A stretch of 64,000 nt of DNA from Bordetella petrii (GTDB lineage: Bacteria > Pseudomonadota > Gammaproteobacteria > Burkholderiales > Burkholderiaceae_B): the NCBI GenBank assembly GCA_017745595.1, contig WMBV01000015.1, positions 62,001-126,000 of the forward strand, written 5' to 3'. Position numbers and translations under genes: made by a program. Under the pieces are notes generated by a model. The model worked only from the letters and a program-made list of their open reading frames with translations, ran no database searches and had not been told where the DNA came from. This document shows, in pieces, positions 1 through 8,662 of the stretch. Each line of letters starts with the position of its first letter. Position 1 is the first letter of the stretch.

Positions 1-382
1 TCAGGATATCCAGGCCGGAGACGATCTCGGGCTTGAGCGACGACGCGCTGGCCAGTTCGGGGTAAAGAATGGCGGGGCGCAGGTTGGCGAACAAGCCCAG
101 TGCCTTGCGCAGGCCCAGGATAGCCTGTTCGGGGCGGAATTCGCGCGGCAGGCTGTCGTATTTCCAGTCGCCCACGGCGCCGAACAGCACGGCGTGCGAA
201 TTGCGCGCCAGGTCCAGCGTGGCCGGCGGCAGCGGATGCTCGAATTGATCGTAGGCGGCGCCGCCCACCGGCGCCTGCTGGATCTGCAGCGGCAGATCCA
301 GCGCGCCCAGCACGCGCACGGCCTGTTCGACGATCTCGGGCCCGATGCCGTCGCCGGGGAGCACTGCGATGTTATGCGTCAT
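1..382 (-). CDS. leuB: 3-isopropylmalate dehydrogenase, N-terminal part (cut by window edge)
   Basis: The first 127 residues of LeuB, the NAD-dependent enzyme that oxidises and decarboxylates 3-isopropylmalate in leucine synthesis (cytoplasmic). Reading leftward from ATG 382 the protein opens [18 protein letters not shown], the typical nucleotide-site start of isopropylmalate/isocitrate dehydrogenases, and goes on with the [10 protein letters not shown] and [15 protein letters not shown] segments specific to LeuB. The rest lies off the left edge. It follows leuC and leuD on the same strand but is separated from leuD by 194 bp that carry hairpin repeats. No alternative identity is likely. Confidence 0.93.
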   Translation of the reverse strand, partial: MTHNIAVLPGDGIGPEIVEQAVRVLGALDLPLQIQQAPVGGAAYDQFEHPLPPATLDLARNSHAVLFGAVGDWKYDSLPREFRPEQAILGLRKALGLFANLRPAILYPELASASSLKPEIVSGLDIL

Positions 383-432
383 GAAAGAACCTATGAATGA
401 ATATCAGAAATTGCGTAGCCCTGCGCCACGTC

Positions 433-547
433 GGTGCCAGACACCGGGGTGAGAGACAGCCGCTGCTCACGGCGGTGTCAGGCACCTGCGGAGCCTGACA
501 CCTGACCCGATCGCGAGGTGTCAGGCTCCCGAAGGGTGCCTGACACC
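433..547. repeat. REP-like hairpin repeats, locus 1 (leuD-leuB gap)
   Basis: Two complete hairpin units (474-503 and 516-547) and a degenerate half (433-445). Each full unit has 10-bp arms of the form GGTGTCAGGC / GCCTGACACC around a short loop. The same family occurs at six other intergenic sites in this window. This is the only locus lying between two genes of one apparent biosynthetic operon, so it could trim or terminate the leuCD transcript ahead of leuB. Confidence 0.85.
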
Positions 548-576
548 GGGCCATATCCCGGCGCTTCGAGGCGAGC

Positions 577-1227
577 CTACACCACAGGCCGGCTTTCCAG
601 CCAGGGGTGGCGGGCCAGCCGCTCGGCTTCGAAGGCGCGGATCTTGTCGGAGTGGCGCAAGGTCAGGCCGATATCGTCGAAGCCGTTCAGCAGGCAATAC
701 TTGCGGAACGGTTCGATGTCGAAGGCCAGCTCGCGGCCGTCGGCCGCGACGACCACCTGCCGATCGAGGTCGATGCGCAGCTTGTAGCCGGGAAACGCCT
801 TCACTTCATCGAACAGGCGCGCGACGTCGAGCTCGGACAGCACGATGGGCAGCAGGCCGTTCTTGAAGCTGTTGTTGAAGAAGATGTCGGCATACGAAGG
901 CGCGATGATGGCGCGGAAACCGTATTGCGTCAGCGCCCAGGGCGCGTGTTCGCGGCTGGAGCCGCAGCCGAAGTTCTTGCGCGCCAGCAGCACCGAGGCG
1001 CCCTGATAGCGCGGCTGGTTCAGCACGAAATCGGGGTTTAGCGGCCGCTTGCTGTTGTCCATGCCCGGCTCGCCGTGGTCCAGGTAGCGCAGTTCGTCGA
1101 ACAGGTTGGGGCCGAAGCCCGTGCGCTTGATGGATTTCAGGAATTGCTTCGGAATGATGAGGTCGGTGTCGACGTTTTCGCGGTCGAGCGGAGCCACCAG
1201 GCCTTCGTGAGTCGTAAATGCTTGCAT
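577..1227 (-). CDS. leuD: 3-isopropylmalate dehydratase small subunit
   Basis: LeuD (216 aa) forms the isopropylmalate isomerase with LeuC, converting 2- to 3-isopropylmalate. The start [20 protein letters not shown] and the motifs [30 protein letters not shown] and [13 protein letters not shown] are those of the swivelling small subunit, and the length is usual. The reading frame continues 11 codons upstream of ATG 1227, but homology begins at MQAF and an AAGG-type ribosome site precedes it. leuC ends 13 bp upstream, so the two subunits are co-transcribed. Confidence 0.96.
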   Translation of the reverse strand: MQAFTTHEGLVAPLDRENVDTDLIIPKQFLKSIKRTGFGPNLFDELRYLDHGEPGMDNSKRPLNPDFVLNQPRYQGASVLLARKNFGCGSSREHAPWALTQYGFRAIIAPSYADIFFNNSFKNGLLPIVLSELDVARLFDEVKAFPGYKLRIDLDRQVVVAADGRELAFDIEPFRKYCLLNGFDDIGLTLRHSDKIRAFEAERLARHPWLESRPVV

Positions 1228-1240
1228 GATGGTGGACCTT

Positions 1241-2644
1241 TTAGCGGAAGTTGCGGACATCGACGAAATGGCCGGCCACGGCGGCGGCGGCGGCCATGGC
1301 CGGGCTGACCAGGTGCGTGCGCCCGCCCTGCCCCTGGCGGCCTTCGAAGTTGCGGTTCGAGGTCGAGGCGCAACGCTCTTCGGGTTCGAGGCGGTCGGCG
1401 TTCATGGCCAGGCACATCGAACAGCCGGGCTCGCGCCATTCGAAGCCGGCCTCGATGAAGATCTTGTCGAGCCCTTCGCGCTCGGCCTGCTGCTTGACCA
1501 GGCCCGAACCCGGCACGACCATCGCCTGCCGCACATTGGAAGCCACGCGCTTGCCGCGCGCCACGGCGGCGGCGGCGCGCAGGTCTTCGATGCGGGAGTT
1601 GGTGCACGAACCAATGAAAACGCGGTCGACGCGGATATCGACCAGCGGCGTATTGGGCTTCAGGCCCATGTACTGCAGCGCGCGCTCCATGCCGCTGCGG
1701 CGCACGTCGTCTTTCTCGCGATCGGGGTCGGGCACGCGCGCATCCACCGGCAGCACCATTTCGGGCGAGGTTCCCCAGGTGACCTGCGGCTTGATGTCTT
1801 GCGCATTGACCTCGACGACGCGGTCGAAACTGGCGCCGGCATCGCTGTGCAGGGTGCGCCAGTAAGCCACCGCCTGGTCCCACAGCACGCCGGTGGGCGC
1901 GAAGGGACGGCCGCGGAAATAATCGATGGTTTTGTCGTCGACCGCGACCATGCCCGAGCGCGCGCCGGCTTCGATCGCCATGTTGCAGACCGTCATGCGG
2001 CCTTCGACCGACAGGTTGCGGATGGTGCTGCCGGCAAACTCGATGGCATGGCCCGTACCGCCGGCCGTGCCGATGATGCCGATGACATGCAGCACCACAT
2101 CTTTGGCCGTACAGCCGAAGGGCAGTTCGCCTTCGACCTTGATCAGCATGCTCTTGGCTTTTTTCATCAGCAGGGTCTGCGTGGCCAGCACATGCTCGAC
2201 CTCGGACGTACCGATGCCGAAGGCCAGCGCACCCAGCGCGCCGTGCGTGCTGGTATGCGAATCGCCGCAGACCACCGTCATGCCGGGCAGCGTGGCGCCC
2301 TGCTCGGGCCCGATGACGTGAACGATGCCCTGGCGCAGGTCGGCCATGCGGAATTCGGTGATGCCGTACTTCTCGCAATTGGCATCCAAGGTGTCGACCT
2401 GCAGCTTGGAAACCGGGTCGTCGATACCGCGGGCGCGGTTCAGGGTGGGCACGTTGTGGTCCGCCACCGCCAGGTTGGCGCCGATGCGCCACGGCTTGCG
2501 GCCGGCCAGGTTCAGGCCTTCGAACGCCTGCGGGCTGGTCACTTCGTGCAGCAGGTGGCGATCGATATACAGCAGACAGGTGCCGTCGGATTCCTGGTGG
2601 ACGACGTGCGCGTTCCAGAGTTTGTCGTAAAGAGTTTGGGCCAT
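1241..2644 (-). CDS. leuC: 3-isopropylmalate dehydratase large subunit
   Basis: LeuC (467 aa) is the [4Fe-4S] catalytic subunit of isopropylmalate isomerase. Visible family motifs include the start [35 protein letters not shown], the cluster motifs [12 protein letters not shown] and CSMCLAMN (three ligating cysteines), and the C-terminal [20 protein letters not shown]. The longer open frame to 2686 adds 14 residues without homology, so ATG 2644 is chosen. It is first gene of leuC-leuD-leuB. A sigma-70-like promoter lies about 60 bp upstream with TACTAGG direct repeats. Confidence 0.97.
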   Translation of the reverse strand: MAQTLYDKLWNAHVVHQESDGTCLLYIDRHLLHEVTSPQAFEGLNLAGRKPWRIGANLAVADHNVPTLNRARGIDDPVSKLQVDTLDANCEKYGITEFRMADLRQGIVHVIGPEQGATLPGMTVVCGDSHTSTHGALGALAFGIGTSEVEHVLATQTLLMKKAKSMLIKVEGELPFGCTAKDVVLHVIGIIGTAGGTGHAIEFAGSTIRNLSVEGRMTVCNMAIEAGARSGMVAVDDKTIDYFRGRPFAPTGVLWDQAVAYWRTLHSDAGASFDRVVEVNAQDIKPQVTWGTSPEMVLPVDARVPDPDREKDDVRRSGMERALQYMGLKPNTPLVDIRVDRVFIGSCTNSRIEDLRAAAAVARGKRVASNVRQAMVVPGSGLVKQQAEREGLDKIFIEAGFEWREPGCSMCLAMNADRLEPEERCASTSNRNFEGRQGQGGRTHLVSPAMAAAAAVAGHFVDVRNFR

Positions 2645-2703
2645 GAGTAGACTCGTGCAAGACCCGGCCAGGCCGGTGGGGGACATCGAACATCGATGCC
2701 CCG

Positions 2704-2752
2704 ATTATGCCCACGCTCTCAACCTAGTACAACGCCAGTGGTTATCCTAGTA
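2704..2752 (-). promoter_or_regulatory. Putative leuC promoter with TACTAGG direct repeats
   Basis: On the minus strand, TTGTAC (2732-2727) and CATAAT (2709-2704) are separated by 17 bp, a good sigma-70 arrangement with about 50 nt of leader before leuC. The heptamer TACTAGG occurs at 2752-2746 and again at 2729-2723, 23 bp apart, the second copy overlapping the -35. This looks like tandem regulator contacts. The regulator is not identifiable from this window. Confidence 0.5.
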
Positions 2753-2806
2753 TTGCAACCACTACCCTAGCCCCATCTTCGGGCGCCGGACCCGGCCCGC
2801 AGCCGT

Positions 2807-3646
2807 CTACTTCTTGCCGCCGGCCTGCTCGTACAGCGGCATGACCCGCTGCGAGGCGGCCTGCAGCTCGGAAATGCGGGTGGCCGCCGACGGGTGGGTG
2901 GACATGAATTCGGGCGGCGCGCTGCCCTTGTCGGCCGCCCCCATCTTCTGCCACAGCGTGACGGCGGCGCGCGGGTCGTAGCCGGCGCGCGCGGCCAGCT
3001 CGACGCCCATCAGGTCGGCTTCGGTTTCGTGGGTACGGCTGTTGGGCAGCGTGAACATGACGTCGGTCAGCTTGCTGCCCAGGTCGGTGGGCACGCCGGT
3101 GGCGATGGACAGCACCGACAGCCCCAGATTGGTCACCATCTGTTGCGACACGCGTTCGCGCGCATGTTCGCGCAGCGCGTGCGAGATCTCGTGCCCCAGC
3201 ACCGCCGCCAGTTCCGCGTCGGTGGGCTTGATCTGGTTGAGCAGGCCGGTATAGACGGCGATCTTGCCGCCCGGCATGCACCATGCATTGACCTCGCTGA
3301 TCGACAGCACATGCACTTCCCAGTCCCAGGCGGCGGCATCGGGCCGGAACGTGCCGACCTGCGAAATGAGGCGCTTCGAGATGGCGCGCACGCGCGCCAC
3401 CTGCTTGGCGTCGCGGTCCAGCGCGCCCTGGGCGCGGGCCTTCTGGATGATGTCGGCATACTGCTGGCCGGCCTCTTGCTCGAGCTGTTGTTCGGGCACC
3501 ATGCTGGACATGTACTGGGTGCGGTCGATGCCCACCGCGCCCGATTGCGTGGTGTTGACGCTGGCGCATCCGGCCAGTGCCAGGCTGCCCGCCACCGCGG
3601 CCACGCCCAGTGTTTTCCGCAAAACCGTCCGAAATCCAGCGTTCAT
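2807..3646 (-). CDS. M48 family metalloprotease, lipoprotein
   Basis: A 279-aa zinc protease predicted to be anchored in the outer membrane facing the periplasm. The N-terminus has a lipoprotein signal ending LALAGC (Cys27 would be lipidated). The zinc site is HEISH at 152-156, with the third ligand in the ETEAD segment near 207-211, and AVLGHEISHALREHARER is typical of the LoiP/BepA-like branch of family M48. Such proteins act in outer-membrane protein quality control. It lies between leuC and aroC on the same strand, with 51 bp to aroC. The specific substrate cannot be read from the sequence. Confidence 0.9.
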   Translation of the reverse strand: MNAGFRTVLRKTLGVAAVAGSLALAGCASVNTTQSGAVGIDRTQYMSSMVPEQQLEQEAGQQYADIIQKARAQGALDRDAKQVARVRAISKRLISQVGTFRPDAAAWDWEVHVLSISEVNAWCMPGGKIAVYTGLLNQIKPTDAELAAVLGHEISHALREHARERVSQQMVTNLGLSVLSIATGVPTDLGSKLTDVMFTLPNSRTHETEADLMGVELAARAGYDPRAAVTLWQKMGAADKGSAPPEFMSTHPSAATRISELQAASQRVMPLYEQAGGKK

Positions 3647-3697
3647 GAGGCCTCCTCAAGCGTTGTCGTATCGGCGCGGCGCGCCGCGGATGAATGG

Positions 3698-4756
3698 TCA
3701 GCCGCACTGCCCCCGGTGGCGCAATGCGTGGTCGATAAGCACCAGCGCCAGCATGGCCTCGGCGATCGGCGTGGCCCGTATGCCGACGCAGGGATCGTGG
3801 CGGCCCAGGGTCTGCACCATGATGGGCTCGCCGGCCCGGTTGACCGAACGGCGTTCGACGCGGATGCTGGAGGTGGGCTTGATGGCCAGCGACACGGTGA
3901 CAGGCTGGCCGGTGGAAATGCCGCCCAGCACGCCGCCGGCGTTGTTGCCGACGAATCCGTCGGGCGTGATTTCGTCGCCGTGTTCCGAGCCGCGTTGGGT
4001 CACGCAGCCGAATCCCGCGCCGATCGACACGCCCTTGACGGCGTTCAAGCCCATCATGACGTGGGCGATGTCGGCATCGAGCCGGTCGTACACGGGCTCG
4101 CCCCACCCGGCCGGCAGGTTTTCGGCCACGACCTCGATACGCGCGCCGATCGAATCGCCGTCGCGGCGCAGCTGGTCCATATAGGCCTCGAGCTCGGGCA
4201 CGATCGCGGCGTTGGGGGCATAGAACGGGTTGGCCGGTACGTCGTCCCAGGACACGAACGGAATGGCGATGGGCCCCAGCTGGCTCATGTAGCCGCGCAC
4301 ACGCACGCCGTGCTGCCGGGCCAGCCATTTCTTGGCGATGGCCCCCGCGGCCACCGTGGGCGCGGTCAGGCGCGCCGACGAACGGCCGCCGCCGCGCGGA
4401 TCGCGCAGGCCGTATTTGTGGGTGTAGGTGAAATCGGCGTGTCCGGGCCGGAAGGTGTCGGCGATATTGGAATAATCTTTGCTGCGCGCGTCGGTATTGC
4501 GGATCAGCAGCGCGATGGGCGTGCCCGTGGTCACGCCCTGGTACACGCCCGACAGGATTTCCACCTGATCGGATTCCTGGCGCTGCGTGACGTGGCGCGA
4601 CGTGCCGGGGCGGCGGCGATCGAGTTCGGCCTGGATATCGGCCGCGTCGAGCGGCAACCCCGGCGGACAGCCATCGACCACGCAGCCGATGGCCGGCCCG
4701 TGCGATTCGCCGAAATTAGTGACGCAGAAAAGAGTACCTAGGGTGTTGCCGGACAT
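3698..4756 (-). CDS. aroC: Chorismate synthase
   Basis: AroC (352 aa) performs the last step of the shikimate pathway, the FMN-dependent trans-elimination of phosphate from EPSP to chorismate. Diagnostic motifs are the start [20 protein letters not shown], the [11 protein letters not shown] and [14 protein letters not shown] loops, [23 protein letters not shown], and the C-terminal [17 protein letters not shown]. Length matches the family. The start is directly recognisable. Upstream is a perfect inverted pair of hairpin repeats (4829-4919) separating it from selO. Confidence 0.98.
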   Translation of the reverse strand: MSGNTLGTLFCVTNFGESHGPAIGCVVDGCPPGLPLDAADIQAELDRRRPGTSRHVTQRQESDQVEILSGVYQGVTTGTPIALLIRNTDARSKDYSNIADTFRPGHADFTYTHKYGLRDPRGGGRSSARLTAPTVAAGAIAKKWLARQHGVRVRGYMSQLGPIAIPFVSWDDVPANPFYAPNAAIVPELEAYMDQLRRDGDSIGARIEVVAENLPAGWGEPVYDRLDADIAHVMMGLNAVKGVSIGAGFGCVTQRGSEHGDEITPDGFVGNNAGGVLGGISTGQPVTVSLAIKPTSSIRVERRSVNRAGEPIMVQTLGRHDPCVGIRATPIAEAMLALVLIDHALRHRGQCG

Positions 4757-4828
4757 AGACGGTTCGGGGAAAGGCGTTGGAAGCAGGCTCGATTATGACA
4801 CCTGGCCGGGTGTCTGGCCCGTCTGGCT

Positions 4829-4919
4829 AGGTGTCTGACTCCCGAAGGGTGTCAGACACCGACGGGCGAAGATCGTCGGCCTACAGCGGTGTCTGACACC
4901 CTTCGGGAGTCAGACACCT
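4829..4919. repeat. REP-like hairpin repeats, locus 2 (perfect inverted pair)
   Basis: Two 32-bp units at 4829-4860 and 4888-4919 are exact reverse complements, with a 27-bp spacer. Each unit is itself a hairpin: arms GGTGTCTGAC / GTCAGACACC, a mismatch, then CCC-GAA-GGG. The locus lies downstream of selO and upstream of aroC, so it could end the selO transcript. A partial copy, GGTGTCTGG, lies just left of it. Confidence 0.9.
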
Positions 4920-4948
4920 GGGCGCCCCTGGGCGCCACCCTGGTCCCA

Positions 4949-6439
4949 TCAGGACGAACAGCTGACTTCGATGCCGCCGGCCCAGTCGGGCGGCAGCGCG
5001 GCATAGGCCTCGCGGCCGGGCTGCTCGACATACGGATTGCGCAACAGCGCCAGCAGCGTATCGATTTCGCCGGCGTCGCCCGCCTTGGCGGCGCGGATGG
5101 CCTGTTCGGCCAGATGGTTGCGCAACACGTACAGCGGATTCACGGCGTCCATGGCACCGGCCCGCGCCTGGGCATCGGCCCCGCCATCCTGGGCATGGCG
5201 CGCGCTCAGGCGCTCGAACCAGGCGAGCGCGGCGTCGCGGTCGATGAACAGATCTTGAAAGCCCTGCGGCCGGCCGCGCACCGCGTCGGCCAGCCGGCGA
5301 AACGTCAGGGTGAAGTCGGCCCGCTGGTCGTGCATCAGCCGCAGCAGGTCGTCGAGCAGCGGTTCGTCGTCGACGCGCCACTCGCGCAGGCCCAGCTTGG
5401 CCGCCATGCGCTGATGAAAGGCGCGCGTGAACATGGCTTCGTAGCCGTCGAGCACGCTGCGCAGCGCGTCGATATCGGGCACCAGGGCATGCAGGCTGCC
5501 GCCCAGCCGGTAGAGGTTCCAGAGGCCCGCCGAAGGCTGGCGGCTCCAGGCATAGCGCCCTTCGCTGTCGGAATGATTGCAGATGTGGTCGAGCCGGAAG
5601 GTGTCCATGAAACCGTAGGGGCCGTAATCGAGGGTGAGCCCCAGGATCGACATGTTGTCGGTGTTCATGACGCCATGGCAGAAACCCACCGCCTGCCAGT
5701 CGGCCATCAGCAGGGCCGTGCGGCGGGTGACCTCGGCCAGCAGCCGCAGCAGCGCGTCGGCCGGGCCGGACTCGCCGCCGGCCGGCGCCTCGCGGCAGTG
5801 CGGGTAGAACTTGTCGATGACGTAGTCGGCCAGGATGCGCAGCTGGTCGGGCTGGCGCCGCGCGGACCAGTGTTCGAACGAGCCGAACCGCACGAAGCTG
5901 GGCGACATGCGCGTCACGATGGCGGCAGTTTCGACCGTTTCGCGCATGACCGGGTCGTCGGACACCACCAGCGCCAGCGCCCGCGTGGTGGGAATGCCCA
6001 GCCCGTGCATGGCCTCGCCCGCCAGGTATTCGCGTACCGAAGAACGCAGCACCGCCCGGCCGTCGCCCATGCGCGAATACGGCGTCATGCCCGAGCCCTT
6101 GAGTTGCAGTTCCCAGTTGCCGTGGGGCCCCGCGACTTCGCCCAGCAAGTGCGCCCGCCCGTCGCCCAATTGCCCCGCCCACACGCCGAACTGGTGCCCG
6201 CTGTAGACGGCGGCCAGCGTGTCGCCGCCCGGCAGCGGCTGCTGGCCCGCGCACACGCGCAGAAACTCGTCGGACTGCAAGGCCTGGCGGGACAGGCCCA
6301 GCAGCTCGGCGGCCGGTTCGTTGGCGTGCAACAGGCGCGGCGCGTTCAGGGGCTGCGGCTCGAGCCGCGTATAGAACGCGGCCGGCAGGGCCGCGTAAGA
6401 GTTGTCGAGGCGCAACTGGCCCAGGCGATCGGCGCTCAT
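4949..6439 (-). CDS. selO: SelO family protein adenylyltransferase (YdiU)
   Basis: A 496-aa SelO pseudokinase-fold enzyme. Characterised members transfer AMP from ATP to protein hydroxyls and help redox homeostasis. The catalytic block reads GVMNTDNM (Asp261-Asn262) and DYGPYGF (Asp271), aligning with the Asp-Asn and Asp metal ligands known in the family. The nucleotide-binding LKGSGMTPYSRMGDGRAV and SVREYLAGEAM segments are present. Unlike some homologues it has no selenocysteine near the C-terminus, which reads IEVSCSS. The start at 6439 overlaps the stop of the upstream membrane-protein gene by ATGA, implying translational coupling. The frame stays open further upstream, but that part is a shadow of the neighbour. 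Confidence 0.94.
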   Translation of the reverse strand: MSADRLGQLRLDNSYAALPAAFYTRLEPQPLNAPRLLHANEPAAELLGLSRQALQSDEFLRVCAGQQPLPGGDTLAAVYSGHQFGVWAGQLGDGRAHLLGEVAGPHGNWELQLKGSGMTPYSRMGDGRAVLRSSVREYLAGEAMHGLGIPTTRALALVVSDDPVMRETVETAAIVTRMSPSFVRFGSFEHWSARRQPDQLRILADYVIDKFYPHCREAPAGGESGPADALLRLLAEVTRRTALLMADWQAVGFCHGVMNTDNMSILGLTLDYGPYGFMDTFRLDHICNHSDSEGRYAWSRQPSAGLWNLYRLGGSLHALVPDIDALRSVLDGYEAMFTRAFHQRMAAKLGLREWRVDDEPLLDDLLRLMHDQRADFTLTFRRLADAVRGRPQGFQDLFIDRDAALAWFERLSARHAQDGGADAQARAGAMDAVNPLYVLRNHLAEQAIRAAKAGDAGEIDTLLALLRNPYVEQPGREAYAALPPDWAGGIEVSCSS

Positions 6440-6819
6440 GGGGTGCCCACGCTGCGCCGCGCCCGGGCGGCCCGCTTGGCGGGCCGCACATACAAGATGG
6501 CGGACAAGAAAAACACCAGCGACAGCGCGGTCTCGAGGCCGGCCAGCGCGACCGACATCGGCGACGGATCGGACATGGCGCGCACCACCCCTTCCATCAG
6601 GTACAGCAATACCAGCATGGAAGCCCACTGGAAGGTGTAGAGATTGCCGCGCAAGATACCGCGCAGCGGAAACGCCAGCGGCAGGGCCTTGAGAAACAGC
6701 CACGAGCCCCCCGGCCGGATGGGGGCCAGGAAGGTTTCCCAGGCCACGCACAGCACGATCAGCGCCAGCAGCGAGGCCGCCGCCAGGCGCCGCAAATGGG
6801 GGTTGAGTTCAGAGTTCAT
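6436..6819 (-). CDS. DUF2069 family small membrane protein
   Basis: A 127-aa inner-membrane protein with four predicted hydrophobic segments (about 9-29, 41-53, 62-76 and 90-108) and a basic tail (RPAKRAARARR). The segments LKALPLAFPLRGILRG and YTFQWASMLVLLYLMEGVVR are characteristic of DUF2069, whose function is unknown. ATG 6819 is preferred over the longer frame from 6945, whose first 42 residues are charged and Pro/Arg-rich. The stop overlaps the selO start by 4 bp. It is divergent from yihY with only 17 bp between starts, so the two promoters must overlap. Confidence 0.8.
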   Translation of the reverse strand: MNSELNPHLRRLAAASLLALIVLCVAWETFLAPIRPGGSWLFLKALPLAFPLRGILRGNLYTFQWASMLVLLYLMEGVVRAMSDPSPMSVALAGLETALSLVFFLSAILYVRPAKRAARARRSVGTP

Positions 6820-6836
6820 ACTGCTATTATCGCCTG

Positions 6837-8198
6837 ATGAGCCACTCTGCCGAGCCCGCCACCGCTCAGCCGGCGGCGGCCGCTGCCCCCCGCCAGCGCG
6901 CTCCCTGGATCGCGCGCATGGGCAGGGTGTTTCGTTTCGCGGCACAACGGGCCGACGAAGAAAAACTGCTGCAGGTTGCCTCCAGCCTTACGTTTACCAC
7001 GGTACTGGGCATCGTGCCCATGCTGGCCGTGGTCTTGTCGCTGTTCACGGCGTTTCCCGTCTTCCAGGACTTCCGCCTGGCGCTCGAAGACTTCCTGGCC
7101 AACAGCCTGATGCCACCGGCCGTGTCCGACAACATCATGGAGTACCTCAACCAGTTCGCGTACCAGGCCTCGCGCCTGACCGCCATCGGCGGCGCGTTCC
7201 TGGTGGTCACGTCGCTGCTGCTCATCATGACCATCGACAAGACCTTCAACGACATCTGGCACGTAACGCGCCAGCGCCCCCTGCCCCAGCGCGCGCTAGT
7301 GTACTGGGCGGTGGTGACGCTGGGGCCCGTGGTGGCCGGCGCCAGCCTGTGGGCCACGTCGTTCCTGGCGCGCGAATCGATGGGGCTGGTGCGCGACGTG
7401 CCCGAAATCGTCAGCCTGGCGATCTCGTTCGTGCCGCTGATCCTGACCGGCCTGGGCTTCGCGGCCCTGTTCGTGGTGGTGCCCAACCGGCACGTTTACT
7501 GGCGCGACGCGCTGATCGGCGGCTTCGGCACGGCCATTGTGCTCGAACTGATGAAGGCGGCGTTCGCCTATTACCTGACGCGTTTTCCCACTTATACCGT
7601 CATCTATGGCGCGTTCGCCACGCTGCCCATCTTTCTGCTGTGGATCTACCTGTCGTGGCTGGCCGTGCTGTTCGGAGCCACCGTGGCCGCCAGCGCGCCG
7701 ATGATCCGCCTGGGCCGCTGGGAGATCAACCGCAGTCCGGGCGCCCCCTTCATCGATGCGCTGGCGGTGCTGCGTTCGCTGCTGGCGGCTCAGGGCATGC
7801 GGCCGGCCGGCCGCAGCGCCAGCTCGCTGGCCAAGCGGCTGCGCCTGCACCACGACGAGCTGAACGAGGTGCTCGAAAAGCTCGAAACCCTGGGGCTGAT
7901 CGCCCGCACGGCCGAACAGCGCTGGATCCTGGCCTGCGACCCGCGCAAAACCACCCTGGAACCCGTATTCGACCATTTCCTGCTGGACCGGCGCCAGCCG
8001 CGGCTGCGCGACGACCCCGACGTGACGCGGGCCGCGGCGGGCGTGCTGGGCCAGGGTCCGGTGCCCACGCTGGAAGAAGTGGCCGGGCTGGCGCACAATA
8101 CACCCAACGGACTCGCGGCGATCGTACCGCTCGAGGCAGGCAAAAATAGTAGAAGGGGGCCGCGGGCCCCGGGAGAACATCATGTTGAAAGTCAGTGA
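6837..8198 (+). CDS. YihY/BrkB-family inner membrane protein
   Basis: A 453-aa member of the YihY family (formerly annotated RNase BN; the group includes Bordetella BrkB). Residues about 45-290 carry the membrane domain with six or so helices, including ASSLTFTTVLGIVPMLAVV and YGAFATLPIFLLWIYLSWLAVLFGA, both hallmarks of the family. The C-terminal 150 residues are a soluble, winged-helix-like extension (LRLHHDELNEVLEKLETLGLI). Molecular function is unresolved for the family. The last 17 bp overlap the start of the CBS-domain gene, and a GC-rich 6-bp hairpin (8156-8170) lies in the overlap region. Confidence 0.88.
   Translation: MSHSAEPATAQPAAAAAPRQRAPWIARMGRVFRFAAQRADEEKLLQVASSLTFTTVLGIVPMLAVVLSLFTAFPVFQDFRLALEDFLANSLMPPAVSDNIMEYLNQFAYQASRLTAIGGAFLVVTSLLLIMTIDKTFNDIWHVTRQRPLPQRALVYWAVVTLGPVVAGASLWATSFLARESMGLVRDVPEIVSLAISFVPLILTGLGFAALFVVVPNRHVYWRDALIGGFGTAIVLELMKAAFAYYLTRFPTYTVIYGAFATLPIFLLWIYLSWLAVLFGATVAASAPMIRLGRWEINRSPGAPFIDALAVLRSLLAAQGMRPAGRSASSLAKRLRLHHDELNEVLEKLETLGLIARTAEQRWILACDPRKTTLEPVFDHFLLDRRQPRLRDDPDVTRAAAGVLGQGPVPTLEEVAGLAHNTPNGLAAIVPLEAGKNSRRGPRAPGEHHVESQ
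8156..8170 (+). other. GC hairpin before the CBS gene ribosome site
   Basis: GGGGCC (8156-8161) and GGCCCC (8165-8170) pair around GCG, directly upstream of the GGGAG ribosome site of the CBS-domain gene. The hairpin is inside the last codons of yihY. It might slow or couple translation. Confidence 0.45.
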
Positions 8199-8646
8199 AA
8201 TCCTGCGCGTGAAGGGCGACACGCTGTATACGGCCTCGCCCGACATGCCCGTGGCCACGGCCGTGCAAACCATGAGCGAGCAAGACATCGGGTCGCTGGT
8301 CATCATGGAATCCGGCATGCTGGCGGGCATGCTGACCTTCCGCGAAATCATCCGCCACTTGCACGACCACGACGGCCAGCTGGGGCAAACCACCGTCCGC
8401 GCCATCATGGACGACGCCCCGGTCAGCGTGTCGCCCAACACCAGCGCCGACGAAGTGCAGCGGCTGATGCTGGAAAAGCACGCCCGGTACATTCCCGTCA
8501 TGGACGGCCCCACCCTGATGGGCGTGATCTCGTTCTACGACATGGCGCAGGCCATCGTGGCCGCCCAGCAGTTCGAAAACAACATGCTCAAGGCGTACAT
8601 CCGTGACTGGCCCATGGACGGCGCCCCGGCCGGGAATAAATCCTGA
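8182..8646 (+). CDS. CBS domain-containing protein
   Basis: A 154-aa stand-alone Bateman module: two CBS repeats at about 8-65 (LYTASPDMPVATAVQTM, IGSLVIMESGMLAGMLTFREI) and 75-135 (VSVSPNTSADEVQRLM, ARYIPVMDGPTLMGVISFYD). Such proteins bind adenine nucleotides and sense energy or redox status, usually controlling a partner. No catalytic domain is present. Its start lies inside the end of yihY, preceded by GGGAG, so the two are co-translated. It converges with dusA, 16 bp away. Confidence 0.9.
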   Translation: MLKVSEILRVKGDTLYTASPDMPVATAVQTMSEQDIGSLVIMESGMLAGMLTFREIIRHLHDHDGQLGQTTVRAIMDDAPVSVSPNTSADEVQRLMLEKHARYIPVMDGPTLMGVISFYDMAQAIVAAQQFENNMLKAYIRDWPMDGAPAGNKS

Positions 8647-8662
8647 GTGCGGGCGGCGCCGC

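Noticed and set aside
1137-2714. 525-aa minus-strand frame covering leuC
   Set aside because: Low-complexity Arg/Pro/Gly protein in a shifted frame of leuC; no homology and wrong codon pattern.
2894-4741. 615-aa plus-strand frame antisense to the M48 protease and aroC
   Set aside because: Antisense shadow, His/Gly/Ala-rich as expected from a GC-rich reverse frame; both sense genes are certain.
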